Below are positions 1 through 5,645 of a stretch of 6,781 nucleotides of DNA, in pieces. Location: the NCBI GenBank assembly GCA_023424995.1, contig JAFADH010000168.1:1-6781 (forward strand), written 5' to 3'. Within the stretch, counting starts at the first letter, position 1. Each line of letters begins with the position of its first letter. The stretch comes from Bacillota bacterium. Its GTDB lineage: Bacteria > Bacillota > Clostridia > Lachnospirales > Lachnospiraceae. The notes under the pieces are model-generated. The model ran no database searches. It saw only the letters and a list, made by a program, of their open reading frames with translations, and had not been told where the DNA came from. The position numbers were made by a program, and so were the translations under genes.

Positions 1-822
1 GGCCAGGGGGATGCCATCTATATGGAAAGCGGGACCGGAACCAGGTATCTGGTGGACGGCGGGAGCTCGAGCATCAAAGATGTGGGAATATACCGGCTTA
101 AGCCCTTCCTGCTATTCCGGGGAACCGATACTCTGGACTATGCAATCGTCACCCATTCGGACAGCGATCATGTCAACGGGTTGATGCAGCTTATGGAGGA
201 GGGAGAGATTCGGATCAAGACCCTGCTTCTTCCCCTGGTGGAAGCAAAGGACGAGGCTTATGGAGAATTGGAGGCCCTGGCCGGGCAGAAAGGGACAACT
301 CTTGGGTATATCAGGGCAGGGGACGTGCTTAAGGATGGAAAGCTGAGGATGTTCTGCCTACATCCGGGCACCGGGTTTCATCCGTCATCAGCGAATTCTT
401 ACTCCACCGTGTTAAGTGTTGCATATGGTGAGTTTGATGCCCTGCTTACCGGTGATCTTGAGAAGGGCGGGGAGGAGCTGGTTGTGAACAGGCTTGGTAA
501 GGGGCATACGGATTGGACCCGGTTTCAGGAATTTCCTGCGATCCGCTATGAAGTGCTGAAGGTTGCCCATCACGGCTCGAAGACTTCATCCTCAGAAGAA
601 TTCTTACGGGCCGTTCATCCCCTGGTCTCCGTTATTTCCTGCGGAGAGGATAATGTCTACGGACACCCTCATCAGGAGGTATTGGACCGGTTGAAAGGAA
701 TCGGCAGTGATATCAGGATTACCTATGGGACAGGAGCGGTCACCATACGGACGGATGGCAGGAGCTACAGCCTGGTAAGCTATAAAAAAGATAGCGGTAT
801 GATAAAGCCGGAATCTGAATAA
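1..822 (+). CDS. comEC: ComEC/Rec2-type DNA uptake protein, C-terminal metallo-beta-lactamase domain (5' end cut by the window)
   Basis: The reading frame is open from base 1 and starts with the residues GQGDAIY, the usual entry to the ComEC metallo-beta-lactamase (MBL) domain (family pattern DVGQGD), so the gene begins left of the window. Seen, numbered from the first visible residue: a VDGG turn near 18-21; the metal-binding motif THSDSDH at about 51-57 (the family normally has a His-x-Asp-x-Asp-His type motif here); LLTGDLE at about 148-154; VAHHGS at about 188-193; and YGHPH at about 220-224. These are the conserved blocks of the ComEC C-terminal domain in order, with no motif missing. 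In ComEC this domain is fused behind a membrane channel that imports single-stranded DNA during natural transformation, and it is thought to degrade the non-transported strand. The channel part is not in view, so a stand-alone MBL hydrolase of the ComEC family remains possible. A strong terminator follows immediately, so this is the last gene of its transcript. Confidence 0.82.
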   Translation, partial: GQGDAIYMESGTGTRYLVDGGSSSIKDVGIYRLKPFLLFRGTDTLDYAIVTHSDSDHVNGLMQLMEEGEIRIKTLLLPLVEAKDEAYGELEALAGQKGTTLGYIRAGDVLKDGKLRMFCLHPGTGFHPSSANSYSTVLSVAYGEFDALLTGDLEKGGEELVVNRLGKGHTDWTRFQEFPAIRYEVLKVAHHGSKTSSSEEFLRAVHPLVSVISCGEDNVYGHPHQEVLDRLKGIGSDIRITYGTGAVTIRTDGRSYSLVSYKKDSGMIKPESE

Positions 823-864
823 AGAAACAGCCGCATAGCTATGATAGCTATGCGGCCGTTTCTT
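822..864 (+). terminator. Strong intrinsic terminator after the comEC-like gene
   Basis: The arms 822-840 and 846-864 pair over 19 positions with a single A/C mismatch (829 against 857) around the 5-base loop ATGAT. The core is GCCGCATAGCT against AGCTATGCGGC. The hairpin begins at the last base of the stop codon. The + strand tail is TTTCTT rather than a long T run, and the reverse strand tail (TTTCTTTATT) is at least as T-rich, so it may work in both directions. The arm length and perfect core make the call firm; termination itself is inferred. Confidence 0.8.
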
Positions 865-893
865 CGCATCTTGGTATTGGGGAATAGATACAG

Positions 894-931
894 TAACACA
901 GTATACTAAATTATATTTAGCTCCAGTGTTA
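894..931. repeat. Nested inverted repeat, 6-bp outer and 6-bp inner stem
   Basis: The outer arms are TAACAC (894-899) and GTGTTA (926-931). The inner arms are CTAAAT (906-911) and ATTTAG (915-920) around the loop TAT, with a 6/5-base internal loop between the stems. It lies 30 bases after the comEC terminator. It could be a second weak terminator, a binding site or part of a small RNA; nothing further identifies it. Confidence 0.5.
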
Positions 932-940
932 GTATTATTA

Positions 941-977
941 TACATATATTTACACTTAATGTAAACATATAAATGTA
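941..977. repeat. Imperfect AT-rich inverted repeat
   Basis: The core arms TTTACA (949-954) and TGTAAA (960-965) flank CTTAA. Outer segments TACAT (941-945) and ATGTA (973-977) and the ATAT runs between also pair if small bulges are allowed. In such AT-rich sequence this may be chance, and no function can be assigned. Confidence 0.35.
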
Positions 978-1104
978 ATAAAATCCAATAATATTATGAT
1001 TTATTTTAATAATCAGTGAATATGGAACTATAATGTTTTATGCATAATAATAGAAACATGGCGTTTTAATTATATAGTAATATCAAGCCGGCGTATATGG
1101 TAGG

Positions 1105-1125
1105 ATAGTACTATATGACCGGTCA
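1105..1125. repeat. Two perfect 10-bp palindromes separated by one base
   Basis: ATAGTACTAT (1105-1114) and TGACCGGTCA (1116-1125) are each exact palindromes, with a single A between. A further CCGG-containing inverted pair follows: GTCA (1126-1129) and TGAC (1137-1140) around ACCGGAA. The block lies 57 bases upstream of the murE -35 box. A protein binding site is a reasonable guess, but no known regulator consensus is recognised. Confidence 0.5.
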
Positions 1126-1182
1126 GTCAACCGGAATGACAGGATAGCGGGCGTGTGTCGGTCCTGATATCCCATCTTTTTC

Positions 1183-1210
1183 TTTACAAATAGGATTATA
1201 CGTCTATAAT
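1183..1210 (+). promoter_or_regulatory. Sigma-A type promoter for murE
   Basis: The -35 box TTTACA (1183-1188) matches the TTGACA consensus in five of six bases. After a 16-base spacer comes a perfect -10 box, TATAAT (1205-1210). Transcription would start near 1217, giving a leader of about 84 bases before the murE start codon. It is the best promoter in the spacer and probably drives the whole murE-priA-def-fmt cluster. Confidence 0.72.
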
Positions 1211-1257
1211 TATATATGAGATTGCTGATACCGCACAAAGTTAATTTTCATATTATA

Positions 1258-1267
1258 AATAAATGCT
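1258..1267 (+). repeat. Decamer AATAAATGCT, copy 1 (murE leader)
   Basis: First of three exact copies found in the spacers of this window. It ends 19 bases before the murE AAGGAGG ribosome binding site (1287-1293) and shares one further base (T) with copy 2. Its role is unknown. Confidence 0.4.
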
Positions 1268-1300
1268 TACATAAATCTTAAGCGTCAAGGAGGACATCCC

Positions 1301-2758
1301 ATGTATTTAGACCGTATGCTGGAACATCTGGATTATACCTGTGTTCAGGGAGATGCTCATGTTATGGTAACAGAGCTGATCAATGATTCACGAAAGGTGG
1401 TAAAGGATTCTGTCTTTGTCTGCATCGCAGGCGCAGTCAGCGATGGGCATGATTATATCGGTGAAGTGGCGGAAAAAGGTGCAAAAGCGGTGATTGTAGA
1501 AAAGGAAGTTGCTGTTCCGGCAGGGATTGCAGTAATACGGACTGCCGATACCAGAATTGCCCTTGCCCATATGTCGGCGGCTTATTTTGACTATCCGGCC
1601 AAGAAGCTCACCACAATCGGAATCACAGGAACCAAGGGAAAAACTACGACAACCTATATGATTAAATCCATCCTTGAGAATACCGGCAGGAAAGTTGGGT
1701 TAATCGGTACCATCGAGACGATTATCGGCGACAGGGTAATACCCTCGGACAATACAACTCCGGAATCCTATATGATCCAGAAATATTTCGCAGAGATGGT
1801 GGAGGCGGGCTGTGACTGTGCGGTCATGGAAGCTTCCTCCCAGGGGCTCATGCTGCACCGTATGGCGGGCTTTACCTTTGATTATGGTATCTTTACGAAT
1901 CTGGAGCCGGATCACATCGGAGGTGCGGAGCATAAGGATTTTGAAGATTATATGAGATCCAAGAGCAAGCTGTTCAGGCAGTGCAGGGTGGGACTGATCA
2001 ATATAGATGATTCCCATGCCCGTGAGATTCTCGAGGGGCACACCTGTCAGGTAGAGACCTTCGGCTTTTCAGATAAAGCGGATATCAGGGCCGCTCAGGT
2101 CCGGCTGGTGCAGGGGCCCGGATATCTTGGCATAGCATATACGGCGGAAGGTCTATTCCGCATGGATGTAAGGATGAATGTGCCGGGAAAATTCAATGTA
2201 TATAATTCGCTGTGCGCGATCGCTCTCTGCAGACATTTCGGAGTGAGCGGGGAGGAGATAACGAAGGCATTGGCCCATGTGAATGTCAAGGGGCGTGTTG
2301 AGCTGGTGCCCGTGTCGGACCGTTATACACTGATGATCGATTATGCCCACAATGCCATGAGCCTGGAAAGCCTGCTGGCTACCTTAAAGGAATATAATCC
2401 AAAGCGCCTTGTATGCATGTTCGGCTGCGGAGGCAACCGTTCCAGGGACCGCCGGTTCGAGATGGGAGAGGTATCCTCAAAGCTTGCGGATCTGACGGTT
2501 GTAACCTCCGATAATCCAAGGCGGGAGGAGCCTCAGGACATTATCAACGATATCCTTGAGGGAGTGAGACGGGGACCCGGCAGATATGTGGAGATCATCG
2601 ACCGCAAGCAGGCGATCAAGTACTGCATGGATCACGCCGAGGACGGGGACGTAATTGTACTTGCCGGAAAAGGCCATGAGGATTATCAGGAGATCAACGG
2701 AGTCAAATATCATATGGATGAGAGAGAGCTGATAGCGGATATCCTGGCCGGCAGATAG
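1301..2758 (+). CDS. murE: MurE-family UDP-MurNAc-tripeptide synthetase, probably meso-diaminopimelate adding
   Basis: This cytoplasmic ATP-dependent ligase adds the third amino acid to UDP-MurNAc-L-Ala-D-Glu in peptidoglycan synthesis. Its 485 residues are normal for the family. Visible in order: the N-terminal substrate domain with DSRKV (29-33) and DGHDYI (48-53); the ATP loop GITGTKGKTT (107-116); NTTPES (151-156); MEASSQ (176-181); TNLEPDHIGG (199-208); the segment ending YMRSKSKLF (217-225), with K221 the probable carbamylated lysine; KGRVE (330-334); DYAHN (347-351); GCGGNRSRDRR (375-385); DNPR (404-407); and GKGHE (456-460). DNPR is the classic motif recognising meso-diaminopimelate, so that substrate is inferred. 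However, MEASSQ, PDHIGG..EHKDFEDY and DYAHN look more like the lysine-type branch (see findings). The start is fixed by AAGGAGGA at 1287-1294, six bases before ATG. It is the first gene of the priA-def-fmt cluster, behind its own promoter. A second murE elsewhere in the genome cannot be excluded. Confidence 0.93.
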   Translation: MYLDRMLEHLDYTCVQGDAHVMVTELINDSRKVVKDSVFVCIAGAVSDGHDYIGEVAEKGAKAVIVEKEVAVPAGIAVIRTADTRIALAHMSAAYFDYPAKKLTTIGITGTKGKTTTTYMIKSILENTGRKVGLIGTIETIIGDRVIPSDNTTPESYMIQKYFAEMVEAGCDCAVMEASSQGLMLHRMAGFTFDYGIFTNLEPDHIGGAEHKDFEDYMRSKSKLFRQCRVGLINIDDSHAREILEGHTCQVETFGFSDKADIRAAQVRLVQGPGYLGIAYTAEGLFRMDVRMNVPGKFNVYNSLCAIALCRHFGVSGEEITKALAHVNVKGRVELVPVSDRYTLMIDYAHNAMSLESLLATLKEYNPKRLVCMFGCGGNRSRDRRFEMGEVSSKLADLTVVTSDNPRREEPQDIINDILEGVRRGPGRYVEIIDRKQAIKYCMDHAEDGDVIVLAGKGHEDYQEINGVKYHMDERELIADILAGR

Positions 2759-2773
2759 CAGATTGCCGGCAGG
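2743..2773 (+). repeat. GC-rich hairpin across the murE stop codon
   Basis: GCCGGC at 2747-2752 pairs with GCCGGC at 2765-2770 and is extended by CCT (2743-2745) with AGG (2771-2773) past one bulged G. The loop is 12 bases and contains the murE stop TAG. The 8-base unit GCCGGCAG is also a direct repeat (2747-2754, 2765-2772). A short CTTTT follows about ten bases later, too far and too short for a confident terminator. It might reduce read-through or protect the murE mRNA end. Confidence 0.4.
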
Positions 2774-2787
2774 CTCTAATAAGACTT

Positions 2788-2815
2788 TTGACAGAACAAT
2801 AAATGCTTGTATTTT
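2788..2815 (+). promoter_or_regulatory. Possible internal promoter before priA
   Basis: A perfect -35 box TTGACA (2788-2793) is followed after 16 bases by TATTTT (2810-2815), which matches the -10 consensus in four of six positions. Transcription would start near 2822, leaving only about 16 bases before the priA ATG, just enough for the ribosome binding site. The perfect -35 favours it; the weak -10 and short leader argue against it. Confidence 0.35.
2798..2807 (+). repeat. Decamer AATAAATGCT, copy 2 (priA leader)
   Basis: Second exact copy of the decamer. It ends 18 bases before the priA AAGGAGG site, almost the same distance as copy 1 from the murE site. It lies between the -35 and -10 boxes of the possible internal promoter. 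Confidence 0.4.
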
Positions 2816-2825
2816 ACCGGAGAAG

Positions 2826-2832
2826 AAGGAGG
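2826..2832 (+). promoter_or_regulatory. Ribosome binding site that sets the priA start
   Basis: AAGGAGG lies five bases before ATG 2838. The frame is open back to a TTG at 2763, but that start has no such site and would add 25 residues unlike PriA, so 2838 is preferred. Confidence 0.85.
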
Positions 2833-2837
2833 CTGTT

Positions 2838-5084
2838 ATGTCTTATCACAAGTATGCAGATATCATCATTGATATTTCCCATGAGAATCTCGACAAGACA
2901 TATCAATATGCCATCCCGGAAGAGCTTGCCGGCAGAGCGGCCATCGGTGCTCTGGCAGTGGTTCCCTTCGGCAGGGGAAACCGCCGGATCAACGGTTACA
3001 TTGTGGGGATTTCCGGAGAGCCGAAGATAAGCGAGGCGATGATCAAGCCCATAGCCGAGGTAGTGGAAGGAGCCCCGCTGATTGAAAGCCATCTGATCTT
3101 CCTGGCCTACTGGATGAAGGAGACCTTCGGAGGAACCATGAATGATTCCTTAAAGACAGTAATCCCTGTCCGTAAGGCGGTAAAGATCAAGGAACAGAGA
3201 AGCATTCAGCTGACTGTCGGTGAGGAAGAGGCGCACCGGCTGTATTATGAATATCAGAAAAAGAATAATAAGGCGAAGCTTCGGCTCCTTGAAGTATTAC
3301 TGAAGGAAAAAACGTTGGATTATGATATGGCAATTCATAAATTGAATGTTCCGAGAGCGACTCTTAAGGGGATGGAGAAGCAGGGTGTCATGAAGATTAT
3401 CTCGGAGCAGATCTACCGCAACCCCATCAGGAACCGGTACGAGTCTGCCGGAGCAGTTGAATTGAATGAGGAGCAGCAGCACATTGTCAGTGATTTCTGT
3501 AAGGATTATGAGCAGGGAAACAGGGGAACCTATCTGATCCATGGGATCACCGGCAGCGGCAAGACGGAAGTCTATATGGATATCATCGCAGCCGTGACGG
3601 CGGCCGGGAAGCAGGTCATCCTGTTAATACCGGAGATTGCCTTGACCTACCAGACGGTGCTCCGGTTTTACCGCAGGTTTGGAGATCGAATCAGTATCAT
3701 GAACTCCAGGATGTCCCAGGGAGAACGGTATGACCAGAGTGAACGGGCACGGAACGGGGAGCTGGATATCATCATAGGACCGCGTTCGGCACTGTTTACG
3801 CCGTTCCAGAAGCTTGGACTGATCCTGGTGGACGAAGAGCATGAATACAGCTATAAGAGTGAGACGGTTCCCCGGTACCATGCAGTGGAGGTTGCCATAA
3901 AACGGGCACAGCTTACGGGGGCTTCCGTTATTCTCGGATCGGCAACACCGTCTTTAGAATCCTATGTGAAGGCAAAAAAAGGAGAATACGGGCTGTATAC
4001 CCTGACAAAGCGTGCCAAGGAAGCGGAGCGTCCCGTTGTATGGGTCGTTGATCTGCGGGAAGAGTTAAAAAAGAAGAATAAATCCATCTTCAGTGAAAAG
4101 CTGAAGGAGTTGATCATAGACCGTCTTAACAAAAAGGAACAGATCATGCTGTTCTTAAACCGCAGAGGCTACGCCGGATTCGTATCCTGCCGGAGCTGCG
4201 GATATGTTATGAAATGTCCCCATTGTGACGTATCCTTAACCTCCCATAATAACGGGAAGATGATATGCCACTATTGCGGTCATGAAGAGGTGCAGCCTGC
4301 CGTCTGCCCTGCCTGCGCATCGAAGTATATCGCAGCCTTCGGAACCGGAACACAGAAGGTGGAGGACCTGGTGAAGAAGGAATTCCCCACTGCCGGGGTA
4401 CTTCGCATGGATGCGGACACCACCAGGAATAAGGGAGGACATGAAGCCGTATTATCGGCATTTTCTTCGCATCAGGCGGACATTCTGGTTGGGACCCAGA
4501 TGATTGTAAAGGGGCATGATTTCCCCAAAGTGACACTGGTAGGCATCATAGCGGCGGATCTTTCACTGTATACCGGTGATTTCCGCTCCGGTGAGCGTAC
4601 CTTCCAGCTCCTCTGCCAGGCGGCAGGAAGGGCGGGAAGGGATGTGCTGCCGGGAGAGGTCGTCATCCAGACCTATCATCCGGAGCACTACAGCATTATT
4701 ACGGCGGCGGAGGGGAATTATGAAGAGTTCTTTGCCCAGGAGATGCTGTATCGAAGGCTGATGCATTACCCGCCTGCAGCGAATATATTGCTTGTGCTGA
4801 TAACCTCCAGGGAAGAGGACCAGGCAATTAAGGCGGCGCTTCATCTGGGAGAGGCAATCAGGATATATTTTGAAAACAGGGAGAATAAAGCGGAGCTGAT
4901 CGGACCCGCTCCCGCAACCGTATCCAAGGTAAATGATATCTACCGCCAGGTCATCTATATCAAGCATGAAGCCTATGATAAGCTGATCGAAATTAAAAAT
5001 TATCTGGAAGGGTATTTTAATTATTCGGAACAATTTACAAACTGCAGCCTGCAGTTTGATTTTAATCCCGTAAGCGGGTATTAG
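2838..5084 (+). CDS. priA: Primosomal protein N' (PriA), replication restart helicase
   Basis: PriA is a 3'-5' superfamily 2 DNA helicase that recognises stalled or repaired replication forks and reloads the replisome away from the origin. The 748 residues are within the usual range. Domains in order: the N-terminal fork-binding domain, starting YADIIIDI (6-13) with VPFGRGNR (42-49); a winged-helix linker region around 140-200; the helicase core with Walker A GITGSGKTE (236-244), LLIPEIALT (262-270), the GPRSALF block (314-320), DEEH (332-335) and GSATPS (367-372); the zinc module with eight cysteines at 451, 454, 460, 463, 477, 480, 490 and 493, enough for two zinc ions; then VGTQMIVKGHDFP (551-563) and QAAGRAGR (594-601); and a C-terminal domain ending at SGY. 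All catalytic motifs are intact. It starts 79 bases after murE, with def following after 52 bases. The last codons contain a perfect 21-bp palindrome. Confidence 0.97.
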   Translation: MSYHKYADIIIDISHENLDKTYQYAIPEELAGRAAIGALAVVPFGRGNRRINGYIVGISGEPKISEAMIKPIAEVVEGAPLIESHLIFLAYWMKETFGGTMNDSLKTVIPVRKAVKIKEQRSIQLTVGEEEAHRLYYEYQKKNNKAKLRLLEVLLKEKTLDYDMAIHKLNVPRATLKGMEKQGVMKIISEQIYRNPIRNRYESAGAVELNEEQQHIVSDFCKDYEQGNRGTYLIHGITGSGKTEVYMDIIAAVTAAGKQVILLIPEIALTYQTVLRFYRRFGDRISIMNSRMSQGERYDQSERARNGELDIIIGPRSALFTPFQKLGLILVDEEHEYSYKSETVPRYHAVEVAIKRAQLTGASVILGSATPSLESYVKAKKGEYGLYTLTKRAKEAERPVVWVVDLREELKKKNKSIFSEKLKELIIDRLNKKEQIMLFLNRRGYAGFVSCRSCGYVMKCPHCDVSLTSHNNGKMICHYCGHEEVQPAVCPACASKYIAAFGTGTQKVEDLVKKEFPTAGVLRMDADTTRNKGGHEAVLSAFSSHQADILVGTQMIVKGHDFPKVTLVGIIAADLSLYTGDFRSGERTFQLLCQAAGRAGRDVLPGEVVIQTYHPEHYSIITAAEGNYEEFFAQEMLYRRLMHYPPAANILLVLITSREEDQAIKAALHLGEAIRIYFENRENKAELIGPAPATVSKVNDIYRQVIYIKHEAYDKLIEIKNYLEGYFNYSEQFTNCSLQFDFNPVSGY
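5038..5058 (+). repeat. Perfect 21-bp palindrome inside the priA 3' end
   Basis: The arms CAAACTGCAG (5038-5047) and CTGCAGTTTG (5049-5058) flank a single C. As RNA it folds into eight pairs with the loop AGCCT, followed by a T-rich stretch (ATTTTAAT). It encodes residues near the PriA C-terminus, about 25 bases before the stop codon. It resembles a weak terminator or processing site, but its placement within coding sequence is unusual. Confidence 0.5.
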
Positions 5085-5103
5085 ATATGTATTTGATCCC
5101 GCT
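5067..5103 (+). repeat. Competing short hairpins at the priA-def junction
   Basis: CGGG (5075-5078) can pair upstream with CCCG (5067-5070, loop TAAG). Alternatively, as AGCGGG (5073-5078), it can pair downstream with CCCGCT (5098-5103). The second form encloses the priA stop codon. The stems are only four and six pairs, so this is a weak observation. Confidence 0.3.
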
Positions 5104-5121
5104 CCGTTGTAAATATTAATA

Positions 5122-5128
5122 GAGAGGA
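5122..5128 (+). promoter_or_regulatory. Ribosome binding site that sets the def start
   Basis: GAGAGGA ends eight bases before ATG 5137 but only two before ATG 5131. The wider spacing and the family-typical N-terminus MAIRNIREIGD favour 5137. Confidence 0.65.
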
Positions 5129-5136
5129 AGATGTGT

Positions 5137-5622
5137 ATGGCCATCAGAAATATAAGAGAAATCGGAGATAAGGTGTTGCTTAAGGTCAGCAAGGAGATTA
5201 AGGAAGTGGATAAGAAGATACTGACACTGATCGAAGATATGAAGGATACCATGTACGAGGCCGGCGGAGTCGGACTTGCTGCTCCGCAGGTGGGCATATT
5301 GAAGCGTTTGATCGTAATAGATGTGTCTGAGGAAGGCAATGAACCCATTGTATTGATTAATCCGGTTATCCTGGCTGCGGACGGCGAGCAGACCGGCGAT
5401 GAGGGCTGCTTAAGCATCCCCGGAAAGGTAGGGACCGTAACCAGGCCGAATTATGTCAAGGTGAAAGCCTATAATGAAAACATGGAGGAATACGAGCTGG
5501 AAGGTACGGAACTTTTAGCAAGGGCACTGTGCCATGAGATAGACCATCTGAACGGGATACTGTATCCGGAACGGGCGTCAGGGGGCTTAAGGGACAGCTT
5601 CGGTACGGAGGAAGTTCAATAA
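5137..5622 (+). CDS. def: Peptide deformylase
   Basis: This metalloenzyme removes the formyl group from the N-terminal methionine of new proteins as they leave the ribosome. All three signature motifs are present: GVGLAAPQ (44-51), EGCLS (89-93) and HEIDH (133-137). Cys91, His133 and His137 should bind the metal (iron or zinc) and Glu134 should act in catalysis. The length of 161 residues is typical. An ATG two codons upstream (5131) is possible but too close to the ribosome binding site. It sits between priA and fmt; fmt supplies the formyl group that this enzyme removes, so joint expression makes sense. There is no sign of truncation or of an inactive paralogue. Confidence 0.96.
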   Translation: MAIRNIREIGDKVLLKVSKEIKEVDKKILTLIEDMKDTMYEAGGVGLAAPQVGILKRLIVIDVSEEGNEPIVLINPVILAADGEQTGDEGCLSIPGKVGTVTRPNYVKVKAYNENMEEYELEGTELLARALCHEIDHLNGILYPERASGGLRDSFGTEEVQ

Positions 5623-5630
5623 CAAGGTTG

Positions 5631-5636
5631 AAAGGA
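5631..5636 (+). promoter_or_regulatory. Ribosome binding site that sets the fmt start
   Basis: AAAGGA lies nine bases before ATG 5646 and only three before ATG 5640. The start at 5646 gives the family-typical N-terminus MKAIFMGTPDFA. An even earlier TTG (5628) would lack a proper site. Confidence 0.65.
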
Positions 5637-5645
5637 CGGATGTCA

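Larger units (their letters stand above)
823..1300. other. AT-rich intergenic region between comEC-like gene and murE
   Basis: This 478-base spacer has no open frame with a ribosome binding site and family-like protein content. In order it holds the comEC terminator (to 864), a nested inverted repeat (894-931), a loose inverted repeat (941-977), a very AT-rich stretch (about 960-1080) in which I recognise nothing, a short GC-richer island with palindromes (about 1086-1172), the murE promoter (1183-1210) and an 80-odd base leader. The leader has a small hairpin just before the ribosome binding site (1263-1269 with 1279-1285, one G-T pair). I see no T-box, riboswitch or tRNA signature in it. 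Confidence 0.7.

Noticed and set aside
604..945. Reverse-strand frame of 113 codons overlapping the comEC end
   Set aside because: It runs through the terminator hairpin and antisense to a clear MBL domain, has no ribosome binding site before its start and looks like no known family.
1029..1034. Second TATAAT box in the comEC-murE spacer
   Set aside because: The -35 position at normal spacing is poor (TTAATA) and the region is so AT-rich that such boxes are expected by chance.
1140..1172. CAGGA/TCCTG and GGATA/TATCC pairs followed by a T-rich run, resembling a terminator or attenuator
   Set aside because: The stems are only five pairs with loops of 17 to 21 bases, and they lie upstream of the murE promoter, so they would not be in its mRNA.
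2763..2837. TTG-initiated extension of priA by 25 codons
   Set aside because: The added residues do not resemble a PriA N-terminus, and ATG 2838 has an ideal AAGGAGG site.
2803..3030. Frame starting at ATG 2803 that overlaps priA
   Set aside because: It is a shadow frame with an arginine-rich start and no ribosome binding site; its ATG lies within the repeated decamer.
5093..5119. TTGATC and TATTAA as a promoter for def
   Set aside because: Both boxes are imperfect and the spacing is 15 bases; def is more simply explained by read-through from priA.
4563..5417. Reverse-strand frame of 284 codons opposite priA and def
   Set aside because: It is entirely antisense to two well-supported genes with intact motifs, has low-complexity serine/isoleucine-rich content and no start signals.
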